From Planctomycetales bacterium (lineage in GTDB: Bacteria > Planctomycetota > JAKEIC01), in contig JAKEIC010000194.1 in the NCBI GenBank assembly GCA_022614695.1, positions 1 to 42,226 on the forward strand: a stretch of DNA of 42,226 bases, given 5' to 3'. The notes below the pieces were generated by a model, which was not told the origin of the DNA, searched no databases, and saw only the letters and a list, made by a program, of their open reading frames with translations. Each line of letters begins with the position of its first letter. Position 1 is the first letter of the stretch. The translations under genes were made by a program, and so were the position numbers. Below are positions 15,363 through 21,948 of the stretch, piece by piece.

Positions 15363-16792
15363 TGCCCCGTCTCCTCATCGTGGACGACGAGGAGGTGATG
15401 CAGGAGCTCTTCGAGCAGATGCTCGTGCGCGAGGGCTACCAGATGGACCACGCCTACTCGGCGGAGGAGGCGCTCGGCCGCGTGGACGCGGGCCTCTACG
15501 ACCTGGTGCTCCTCGACCTCGCGCTGCCCGGGGCCGACGGGCTCGACCTGCTCCAGGAGCTCAAGCGCCGCGACCCCGACCTCCCGGCCGTCGTGGTGAC
15601 CGCGTACGGGACGATCGAATCGGCCGTCCGCGCCATGCGGCAGGGGGCCTTCGACTACCTCCCGAAGCCCTTCGATCGAGACGAGATCGCGGTCGTCCTC
15701 GAGAAGGCCCTGGCGCAGGGGCGCCTCTCGCGCGAGGTGCGGCGGCTTCGCGAGGCGGTGGAGGAGCAGGGGAACCTCCAGAACATCGTGGGCCGCAGCA
15801 AGAAGATGCTGGAGCTGTTCCGGGCCGTCCGCCGCGTGGCCCCGAGCACGGCCACCATCCTCCTCGAGGGGGAATCGGGCACGGGCAAGGAGCTCCTCGC
15901 TCGGGCGCTCCACGCCGAGAGCCCGCGGAAGGACGCCCCGTTCGTCCCCATCAACTGCTCGACGCTCCCGGAGCCCCTCCTCGAGTCGGAGCTGTTCGGC
16001 CACGTCCGCGGGGCGTTCACCGGGGCGACCAGCTCCAAGAAGGGGCTCTTCGCGGAGGCGCACGGGGGGACGATCCTCCTCGACGAGATCGGGGACCTCT
16101 CGCCCGCGGTGCAGACGAAGCTCCTCCGGGTCCTCCAGGAACGGGAGATCAAGCCGGTGGGCGGGACGGAGACGATCCCGGTGGACGTCCGGGTGGTCGC
16201 CGCGACGAACGTCCCGCTCCGGGCGGCGGTCGAGGCGCGGCGGTTCCGCGAGGACCTCTACTTCCGCCTCGCCGTCGTGCCGCTGCGGGTGCCGCCGCTG
16301 CGCGAACGCCGGGAGGACATCCCGCTCCTCGTGCACCACTTCCTCCGCCGGCACGCCGAGCGCGCGGGGGAGCCCGTCAAAAGGATCCACCCCCGCGCCC
16401 TCGAGCGGCTCGTCGAGTACGACTGGCCCGGGAACGTCCGCGAGGTGGAGAACATGGTCGAGCGGCTCGTGCTCTTCTCCGACTCCTTCGAGATCACGCA
16501 CGAGGAGGTGCCGCGGGACCTGTTCCGCGACGAGGAGAGGACACTCGTCCCGGGCGATGCCGAGTTCTCGCTCGGACGCGTGGCCGAGCGGTCCTCGCGC
16601 GCGGCGGAGAGGCGCGCGATCCTCGCGGCGTTGGACTACGCGCGCGGGAACCGGAGCGCCGCGGCAGCGGTCCTCCGCGTCAGTCGCGGGACGCTCTATC
16701 GTCACCTCCGCCGGCTCGGACTCGACAGCCCCGCCCGAAGAGGGCGACGCTCGCGATCCGAGAAGGCCCTCGCGAGCGGAGTCCGGCGATGA
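15362..16792 (+). CDS. NtrC-family sigma54-dependent response regulator
   Basis: A 476-residue two-component regulator with all three standard parts. Receiver domain 1-120: acidic pair Asp8/Asp9, phospho-acceptor Asp52 (VLLDLALPG), Thr80 and Lys102. Central AAA+ domain: Walker A GESGTGKE (170-177), the sigma54-contact loop GAFTGA (217-222), Walker B GTILLDEI (237-244). C-terminal Fis-type HTH: ILAALDYARGNRSAAAAVLR and SRGTLYRHLRRLGL. It should activate sigma54-RNA polymerase after phosphorylation by a histidine kinase that is not in this window. The ATG overlaps the scpA stop (TGATG). A sigma54 promoter match lies 300 bases downstream before the next gene, so that gene is a candidate target. 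Confidence 0.95.
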   Translation: MPRLLIVDDEEVMQELFEQMLVREGYQMDHAYSAEEALGRVDAGLYDLVLLDLALPGADGLDLLQELKRRDPDLPAVVVTAYGTIESAVRAMRQGAFDYLPKPFDRDEIAVVLEKALAQGRLSREVRRLREAVEEQGNLQNIVGRSKKMLELFRAVRRVAPSTATILLEGESGTGKELLARALHAESPRKDAPFVPINCSTLPEPLLESELFGHVRGAFTGATSSKKGLFAEAHGGTILLDEIGDLSPAVQTKLLRVLQEREIKPVGGTETIPVDVRVVAATNVPLRAAVEARRFREDLYFRLAVVPLRVPPLRERREDIPLLVHHFLRRHAERAGEPVKRIHPRALERLVEYDWPGNVREVENMVERLVLFSDSFEITHEEVPRDLFRDEERTLVPGDAEFSLGRVAERSSRAAERRAILAALDYARGNRSAAAAVLRVSRGTLYRHLRRLGLDSPARRGRRSRSEKALASGVRR

Positions 16793-17138
16793 GCGCGCCC
16801 GCCACCCGCTCGAGATCGTCTCCATAACCACTTTCCTTGCAAGGATTAGCAATCCGGCTCTGCAGGCCCGCCCTCGCGGACGTACATTGCGATTCGTATC
16901 ACAAGTAGAACACTTCACAAGACAATGATGAAACAGATGTTGAGTGCAAATGGTCGGCTGATATGTCTCTCATGTTGAACAACTGCTGCGGATCGGCTCG
17001 AAAGCGAGACCGTGACTTGGCAGATCATGCTCATAACATACAGATGGAATGTAGGTTGCGGACTCCGCGATCTTGGTGGCCAATTGGACTCTTGGCACGA
17101 GTTGTGCCTTAGCTGGATGAACCGACCCTGGAGGGATC
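16793..17138 (+). promoter_or_regulatory. 346-bp AT-richer intergenic regulatory region
   Basis: From about 16861 to 17100 the base composition falls to roughly 50 % G+C (counted by eye: 53, 42, 52 and 55 % in successive 60-base rows), against about 70-75 % around it. No credible gene is seen. It contains GGATT-AGC-AATCC (16843-16855), GTTG-AA-CAAC (16974-16983), a possible sigma70 site GTGACT-N16-TAACAT (17012-17039) and the sigma54-like promoter at 17093-17107. The drop suggests a regulatory region, an undetected small RNA, or acquired DNA. Confidence 0.6.
17093..17107 (+). promoter_or_regulatory. Sigma54 (-24/-12) promoter match with overlapping dyad
   Basis: TGGCACG (17093-17099), four bases, GTGC (17104-17107) against the consensus TGGCACG-N4-TTGC: one mismatch, with the GG and GC dinucleotides correctly spaced. 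Transcription would start near 17118, leaving about 20 bases with GGAGG (17130-17134) before ATG 17139. The same bases form the dyad GGCAC-N5-GTGCC (17094-17108), so a repressor site is an alternative or an addition. Confidence 0.65.
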
Positions 17139-17762
17139 ATGGGGAGAGACCAGGAGACGATGGCCTTTGCGGGAGCGGAGGAAATGACCGAATCGAGCGA
17201 CCCGACGTCCATACTCGCCCAGCGGGAGTACTTCTCGACGAGCGAGGTGGCGGAGCTGTGCCGGGTCCACAAGAACACGATCATCGCCGCCATCAACCGC
17301 GGCATCATCCCCGCCAGCAAGACGCCGGGGGGGCACAACCGGGTGAGCAAGGCCGACCTGCTCTCGTACATGCGGGAGAGGGGGATCCCGAGCCCGGTCG
17401 GAGTCCCGCCCGCGGTGCGGCGGATCCTGGTCGTCGGCGAGGATCCCGCCACGGTGCGGCGCCTGCACAAGGCCCTGCCGCCTCCCCAGTTCGAGATCCT
17501 CTCGGTCCGGAACCTCTACGAGGCCGGGGCCTCGGCGGCGCGGGTGCGTCCCGAGATCATCGTCATGCCCGCCGATCCGGGCGAGGGACGCTGGGACGAG
17601 GCGAGCGCCCAGGTGCGCCGGCTCCCGGAGACCTCGCGCGCGAGGGTGCTCGGGCTCTCCGAGAGCGGGCAAGCGGTCGCCGGCGGCCAGTTCGACGCCG
17701 TGCTCCCCCGCAACGCCCGCCCGACGGACTTCCTCGACGCCGTCACCCGGCTGGCACCCTAG
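17139..17762 (+). CDS. MerR/excisionase-like HTH protein with pseudo-receiver domain
   Basis: A 207-residue regulator. Residues 31-80 are a winged HTH of the MerR/excisionase type (YFSTSEVAELCRVHKNTIIA, then GIIPASKTPGGHNRVSKADL). After a linker, residues 94-207 follow the alternating strand-helix pattern of a response-regulator receiver (RRILVVGEDPATVRRLHKAL onward). The phospho-acceptor position at the end of strand three reads MPADPG, with Pro144 where Asp is expected, and the conserved Lys is not evident. It is therefore probably a phosphorylation-independent pseudo-receiver. Start ATG 17139 has GGAGG four bases upstream. Its promoter looks sigma54-dependent, and an NtrC-type activator gene is directly upstream. 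Confidence 0.8.
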   Translation: MGRDQETMAFAGAEEMTESSDPTSILAQREYFSTSEVAELCRVHKNTIIAAINRGIIPASKTPGGHNRVSKADLLSYMRERGIPSPVGVPPAVRRILVVGEDPATVRRLHKALPPPQFEILSVRNLYEAGASAARVRPEIIVMPADPGEGRWDEASAQVRRLPETSRARVLGLSESGQAVAGGQFDAVLPRNARPTDFLDAVTRLAP

Positions 17763-17779
17763 AGCCTCTCTGAGCTCAC

Positions 17780-17809
17780 TTGACGGTCCGGGGGGGGGCC
17801 CCCTACGAT
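17780..17809 (+). promoter_or_regulatory. Sigma70-type promoter of the repeat/zinc-ribbon gene
   Basis: TTGACG (17780-17785), 18-base spacer with a G-run, TACGAT (17804-17809). Transcription should start near 17816, at the left end of a perfect palindrome that covers the start codon. Confidence 0.6.
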
Positions 17810-17814
17810 CCCGC

Positions 17815-17830
17815 GGCACCCCGGGGTGCC
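17815..17830. promoter_or_regulatory. Perfect 16-bp palindrome over the start codon
   Basis: GGCACCCCGGGGTGCC is fully self-complementary and contains the GTG start (17826-17828). It begins about six bases after the -10. It could be an operator blocking transcription or an RNA or DNA structure limiting initiation. Confidence 0.55.
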
Positions 17831-18461
17831 CATCGTGCAGAAAGGTCCTCCTCCGTCCCTCTCTCTCGTCAAGGAGGACAGCCTCTTCGGGCGCATCGCC
17901 CTCCACAACAACTTCATCACCCAGGCTCAGCTCGACGAGTGCCTGCGGCTCCAGGGCGAGGGCTCGCGCCCGAAACTCCTCGGGATGATCATGCTCGAGA
18001 AGGGGTACATCACCCGCGAGCAGCTCCGGCTCATCCTCGAGTACCAGAAGAAGAACCTCCAGCACCCCGCGACCGACCCGGACGAGCAGAAGGAGGACAT
18101 CGCCTTCGGCTTCATCGCGGTGAAGCAGAAGCTCACGACTCTCGACCGCGTCTACGAGTGCGTGAGGGAGCAGGCGCGCCTGGCGCGGCTCGGGCTCTAC
18201 TTCCGCTTGGGCGAGATCTTCGTGAACAAGGGCTATCTCTCGCCGGAGAACGTCAGCGACATCCTGCGTCGGCAGAACAAGACGATCCTCGAGTGCCCGG
18301 GGTGCGCCTCGCGATACAACGTGATCGGCTACGAGCCGGGCCGAGAGGTGCGGTGCACCAAGTGCGGGACGCCCCTCTCGAAGCCCACCGACCCCACGGC
18401 GATCGCCGTGGACGACGCGGTGGAGGGGACCCCGGACGGCGGTCGGCCCGCCGAAGAGTAG
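17826..18461 (+). CDS. Protein with four MshEN-like repeats and a zinc ribbon
   Basis: A 211-residue cytoplasmic protein of unknown function. It contains four copies of a 25-residue unit resembling the N-terminal MshEN/GspE-type repeats of secretion ATPases: LFGRIALHNNFITQAQLDEC (20-44), LLGMIMLEKGYITREQLRLI (51-75), AFGFIAVKQKLTTLDRVYEC (93-116) and RLGEIFVNKGYLSPENVSDI (127-151). A zinc ribbon follows (CPGC at 157-160, CTKC at 177-180), then an acidic disordered tail. MshEN repeats in other proteins bind cyclic di-GMP, but the binding residues cannot be confirmed here. GTG 17826 is used; GTG 17835 is an in-frame alternative outside the strongest part of the palindrome. The VOC gene follows after ten bases. 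Confidence 0.7.
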   Translation: MPIVQKGPPPSLSLVKEDSLFGRIALHNNFITQAQLDECLRLQGEGSRPKLLGMIMLEKGYITREQLRLILEYQKKNLQHPATDPDEQKEDIAFGFIAVKQKLTTLDRVYECVREQARLARLGLYFRLGEIFVNKGYLSPENVSDILRRQNKTILECPGCASRYNVIGYEPGREVRCTKCGTPLSKPTDPTAIAVDDAVEGTPDGGRPAEE

Positions 18462-18471
18462 GAGGAAACCG

Positions 18472-18966
18472 ATGGGACATCCGGTCTGCCATCTCGAGAT
18501 CGCGGTCACCGACCTCGAGCGAGCGAAGAGGTTCTACTCGGACCTCTTCGGCTGGACGTTCCGCGACTGGGTCGGGGCCCCCATGGGCTACAGCCTCTTC
18601 TCGACCGGCCAGGAGTGGTTCGGGGGCGGCCTCATGAAGGTGGACGCGCCCCGGCCCCCCGGGGGCCTCTCCTACTACGTCGAGGTGGACGACGTGGACG
18701 CCTTCGTCGCCCGGGCCACTGCCGCGGGCGGGCGGGTCGTCCAGCCCAACCAGCAGATAGACCCGGAGGTGGGCTGGAGCGCCCTCGTGACCGACCCCGA
18801 CGGGAACCTGGTTGGACTCTACAAGGCGGCCCACCCGCGGCCCGTGCCGGAGGCGAGCGTCGGCGCGCCGCAGGGACGGAAGTCTCCGGCCCGGAAGGCG
18901 CCGGCTCCGAAGAGAGGGAAGGCCGTCCGAGCGAAGAAGGGCGCCCGGGGCCGGAGGCGCCGCTGA
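18472..18966 (+). CDS. VOC-superfamily (glyoxalase-like) protein with basic tail
   Basis: A 164-residue protein whose first 120 residues form two beta-alpha-beta-beta-beta modules of the vicinal-oxygen-chelate fold (CHLEIAVTDLERAKRFYSDL; YYVEVDDVDAFVARATAAGG; DPDGNLVGLYK). His7 and Glu in YYVEV are possible metal ligands; the usual C-terminal Glu ligand is not evident, so catalysis is uncertain. The last 45 residues are Lys/Arg/Ala/Pro-rich (KSPARKAPAPKRGKAVRAKK and a final GRRRR), like histone-H1-type tails, and could bind nucleic acid. GAGGA stands before ATG 18472. The tail is in the same frame with no interruption. The next gene appears to start in a CTGA overlap. Confidence 0.82.
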   Translation: MGHPVCHLEIAVTDLERAKRFYSDLFGWTFRDWVGAPMGYSLFSTGQEWFGGGLMKVDAPRPPGGLSYYVEVDDVDAFVARATAAGGRVVQPNQQIDPEVGWSALVTDPDGNLVGLYKAAHPRPVPEASVGAPQGRKSPARKAPAPKRGKAVRAKKGARGRRRR

Positions 18967-19934
18967 GGGCCGGCGCCCCGAGCCTCGTCGGGTCCCTCCT
19001 CCTGGGACTCGCCGCAGCCTCGGCCGCGCGGGGACAGGACCCTCCCGCGGGAGGCTTGGGCCCCGACGAGGAGGAGCTGGACCGGCGACCGATCGCTCAG
19101 ATCGCCCGCGCCTACGCGGACGGGGCCCGGACCGACCCCGCCGGCGCGCGCGCGACCGCCGTGGCCGCGCTCGTGGACCTCGTGAAGCGCGAGCCCGCCG
19201 CCGCCGACGCCCCCGCCGCCCTCCGAATGCTCGGGCGGTTCCTCGGGGTGCCCGAGGAGGCGGCGCGCGCCCCGGCGGTCTGGCGCGACCTCGCGTCCCG
19301 CCTCCCGGACGGGCCGACCCGCGCGGCCGCGGCCGGGGCGTGGGTCCGCGCCCTCTGCGACCTCGAGCGCTGGGAGGAGGGCCGCGCCGCGGCCCGCGAG
19401 GCGGAGCCTTGGGCCGGGCCGGACGCCGGACGGGTCCCCTTCGGCCAGGTCGTGGCGACGGCCGAGATCCGCTCGAAGCTCAAGCCGGGGCGGGAGCCGC
19501 CCCCGCTCGAGGCGAAGGCTCTCGACGGCCGTACGCTCTCGATTCGCGCGCTGCGGGGCCGGGTCGTCCTCGTGGAGTTCGGGACCACGGCGAACCCGGA
19601 CTGGGCGGCCGAATTCCCCCACCGTCTCGCCGTCCACCAGGCTGCGCGCGAGCGGGGCTTCGAGGTCCTGTCGGTCAGCCTGGACGGCGACCCTGCGAGG
19701 CTGCGGGACTGGCTGGCCGACCGGAAGGTCCCGTGGCCGACCGCCTGCGACGGGAAGGGTCCCGACGGCCCCGCCCCGCGCGCGTGGGCGGTCACGGGGA
19801 CGTGCTCGTTCCTCCTCGACCGCAAGGGCGTGGTCCGCCACGCGGACCTGCGGGGTCGCGCCGCGCTCGAGAAGGCGGTCGAGGCGCTCCTCGCGGAGCC
19901 GCCTCCCCCGCGGAAGGACAACGGCGAGAAGTAG
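18963..19934 (+). CDS. Exported TlpA/thioredoxin-like protein lacking the CXXC
   Basis: A 323-residue protein with a signal peptide (LVGSLLLGLAAASAARG, likely cleavage before Gln), a helical region rich in Ala/Arg (about 45-170) and a C-terminal thioredoxin-like domain of the TlpA/AhpC type: ALDGRTLSIRALRGRVVLVEF, GFEVLSVSLDGDPARLRDWL and SFLLDRKGVVRHADLRG. At the active site, where WCxxC is expected after the first core strand, the sequence is GTTANPDWAAEF, so no redox cysteines are present. The domain is probably structural or binding. No ATG, GTG or TTG lies between the preceding gene end and the signal peptide. The start is set at CTG 18963 (CTGA overlap), by analogy with the NTGA overlaps elsewhere in the window; this choice is inference. 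Confidence 0.68.
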   Translation: MRAGAPSLVGSLLLGLAAASAARGQDPPAGGLGPDEEELDRRPIAQIARAYADGARTDPAGARATAVAALVDLVKREPAAADAPAALRMLGRFLGVPEEAARAPAVWRDLASRLPDGPTRAAAAGAWVRALCDLERWEEGRAAAREAEPWAGPDAGRVPFGQVVATAEIRSKLKPGREPPPLEAKALDGRTLSIRALRGRVVLVEFGTTANPDWAAEFPHRLAVHQAARERGFEVLSVSLDGDPARLRDWLADRKVPWPTACDGKGPDGPAPRAWAVTGTCSFLLDRKGVVRHADLRGRAALEKAVEALLAEPPPPRKDNGEK

Positions 19935-19935
19935 C

Positions 19936-19964
19936 TAGACGGCCCCGGGACCGCGGGGTATTCT
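19936..19964 (+). promoter_or_regulatory. Promoter of the FG-GAP lipoprotein gene
   Basis: TAGACG (19936-19941), 17-base spacer, TATTCT (19959-19964), with a leader of about 30 bases carrying AGGAGG (19990-19995) five bases before ATG 20001. This is one of the few genes with a conventional leader and ribosome-binding site. Confidence 0.5.
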
Positions 19965-20000
19965 CGCCCCCCGCCTTCCGCTCCCCGGCAGGAGGTCCTC

Positions 20001-21896
20001 ATGGCGCTCGCCCTCTCTCGGCGGCCGCTCCTCGCGGCCGCGATGCTCTCGCTCCTCGGCTGCACGCAGGAAGGCGACACGACGAACAACTACGGCTCTT
20101 CGGGTCCCGGGGGCCCGACGCCGGACACGACCCCGCCCGTGGTCTCCATCACGACTCCCGCCACCGGCCTGACGTTCCGGCTGCCGCGCGCGGTCCCCCT
20201 CCGCGCCGCGGCCAGCGACAACGTGGAGGTCGTGAGCGTCTCGTTCCGGAGGAACGGGTCGCTCTTCGCCACCGTCACGGCCCCCCCTTGGGAGACGACG
20301 TTCAATCCCGGGACCCTCGCACCGGCAGGTAGCCAGACCTTCGTGGCCGTCGCGACCGACGCCGCTGGCAACTCGACGGCGAGCACGCCCGTGTCGGTCA
20401 CGACCCTCGGCTCCGGATCCGTCTCAGGCGCCGCGGCGGACTACTCCGTGTTCGGAGCCTCGAACGGCGACGGGAACTTGGCGATCATGCACCCGGTCGC
20501 GGGAGGGGACGTGAACGGCGACGGGATACCCGATGTCGCCTACGGCGTCCCCTACGGGGACGGGCCGGGCGACGTCGGGACGAATCGCGGGGAAGTCCAC
20601 GTCCTCTACGGCTCGCCGACCTTCGCGACTTCGAGAGACCTCTCTGTGACGACCGCCAACGTCACGATCTTCGGGACAGACAACGGCGACAACCTCGGGG
20701 AGTCAATCGCGATCGGGGATGTGACCGGAGACGGGATCGCCGACTTGGTCGTCAGCGCGCCGAGCAGCCAGGGGAGCGGGAATGCGGGCTCAAGCCGGGG
20801 CGAAGTCGTTGTCATCGCCGGCTCGACGACACTCCCGACCTCAATTGACCTGTCGTCCGGCTCTCCCCTCCGGACCTACTACGGGGTGACCGACAGCGAC
20901 TTCGCCGGGGTCAGCGTCGCCGTAGGGGACGTGAACGCGGACGGGATCGGCGACATCGTCGTTGGCGTACCCTACGGCGACGGCCCGACCGACACGAACC
21001 TGAACCGGGGCGAGGTCTACGTGATCTTCGGCTCCTCGAGCCTTCCGGCCACGGGGGTCCTCTCCTCGACAGCAAACGTCATCGTCTACGGAAGGGACGA
21101 CTTGGACGAGTTGGGATTCGCCGTGGCAGTCGGCGACGTGAACGGGGATGGCCGTGGCGACCTGGCGGCGACGGCAATCTACGAGGACTCCCCGGGCGCC
21201 GCCAACACTGAGGACCGGGGCGGCGTGTCGATCCTCTATGGCCGGACAACTTGGCCCGCCACGATCAATCTCAACACGACGGCTCCCGACATCTCGCTCC
21301 ACGGCGTGGACAACGGGGATGGGCTCGGCTTCTCCATCGCGATCGGCTACCTCAACGCGGATGCCTACGCCGACGTCGCGCTGGGGGCACCCTCCGCCGA
21401 CGGCCCTGCCAACGCGCGCAGCGCCGCGGGCGATGTCTACGTGCTGCTCGGGAGCGCCACTCCCTCGACCGTCTACGACCTGGGCGCGACTCTCGCCGGG
21501 GTGAGCGGGGTCTACGGCCGCGAAGCGGGGGACATGATCGGGGCGAGGACCGGCCTGGCGATCGGGAACGTCATCAATCCGATAGGCAATGGGGTCCAGA
21601 ACCTCGTGATCGGCATGCCGAATGCCGACGGCCCCGGGAACACTGTCACGGAAGGCGGCGAGACCGCGGTCTGGCCCGCCGGCTTCGTCTTCAGCGGGTT
21701 CATCTACGACATGGCGACGACGGCACCCTCGGCGATCCTCCACGCCCCCGACCCGTCGGACTGGATGGGACAGGGGGTGGGAGCCGTGGACGTGAACGGG
21801 GACGGCTTCGCCGACGCCGTCGCGTCGGCGCGGCTGGGCGACGGCCCGTTGAACGCCAACACCAACCGCGGGGAGCTCCGGATCCTCGCGCGCTGA
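20001..21896 (+). CDS. FG-GAP (integrin-like) seven-repeat propeller lipoprotein
   Basis: A 631-residue surface lipoprotein: signal peptide with lipobox LLGC (Cys21), a Gly/Pro/Asn linker, an immunoglobulin-like domain at about 45-140 (TPPVVSITTPATGLTF, ASDNVEVVSVSFRRNG, AVATDAAGNST), then a seven-bladed beta-propeller of FG-GAP repeats. Calcium-loop motifs are DVNGDGIPD, DVTGDGIAD, DVNADGIGD, DVNGDGRGD, YLNADAYAD, an eroded sixth (NVINPIGNGVQN) and DVNGDGFAD. Blades also repeat YGxxDGDxLG and GAPxADGP-like segments. Such proteins usually bind ligands or surfaces; no catalytic residues are evident. AGGAGG stands five bases before the ATG and a promoter is visible. It lies between unrelated genes and is probably monocistronic. 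Confidence 0.88.
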   Translation: MALALSRRPLLAAAMLSLLGCTQEGDTTNNYGSSGPGGPTPDTTPPVVSITTPATGLTFRLPRAVPLRAAASDNVEVVSVSFRRNGSLFATVTAPPWETTFNPGTLAPAGSQTFVAVATDAAGNSTASTPVSVTTLGSGSVSGAAADYSVFGASNGDGNLAIMHPVAGGDVNGDGIPDVAYGVPYGDGPGDVGTNRGEVHVLYGSPTFATSRDLSVTTANVTIFGTDNGDNLGESIAIGDVTGDGIADLVVSAPSSQGSGNAGSSRGEVVVIAGSTTLPTSIDLSSGSPLRTYYGVTDSDFAGVSVAVGDVNADGIGDIVVGVPYGDGPTDTNLNRGEVYVIFGSSSLPATGVLSSTANVIVYGRDDLDELGFAVAVGDVNGDGRGDLAATAIYEDSPGAANTEDRGGVSILYGRTTWPATINLNTTAPDISLHGVDNGDGLGFSIAIGYLNADAYADVALGAPSADGPANARSAAGDVYVLLGSATPSTVYDLGATLAGVSGVYGREAGDMIGARTGLAIGNVINPIGNGVQNLVIGMPNADGPGNTVTEGGETAVWPAGFVFSGFIYDMATTAPSAILHAPDPSDWMGQGVGAVDVNGDGFADAVASARLGDGPLNANTNRGELRILAR

Positions 21897-21935
21897 CGGT
21901 CCCGGCCCGTGCTGGCCGCTCTGCGCGCGCGGGGA

Positions 21936-21941
21936 TACCAT
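21936..21941 (+). promoter_or_regulatory. -10-like element of purF
   Basis: TACCAT, seven bases, ATG 21949. No Shine-Dalgarno is visible and no strong -35 is present. It fits the leaderless pattern seen at other starts. Confidence 0.45.
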
Positions 21942-21948
21942 TCCCCCC

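Noticed and set aside
16925-16978. 17-codon open frame (MMKQMLSANGRL...) in the AT-richer intergenic region
   Set aside because: No ribosome-binding site, no -10 at leaderless distance and no recognisable peptide type; its open length is expected by chance in lower-GC DNA.
17021-17036. TTGGCAGATCATGC as a second sigma54 promoter
   Set aside because: The GG to GC distance is two bases too short for the -24/-12 spacing.
21160-21168. An RGD tripeptide within an FG-GAP repeat as an adhesion signal
   Set aside because: It lies inside the calcium loop DVNGDGRGD, where R-G-D arises from the repeat consensus; no independent support.
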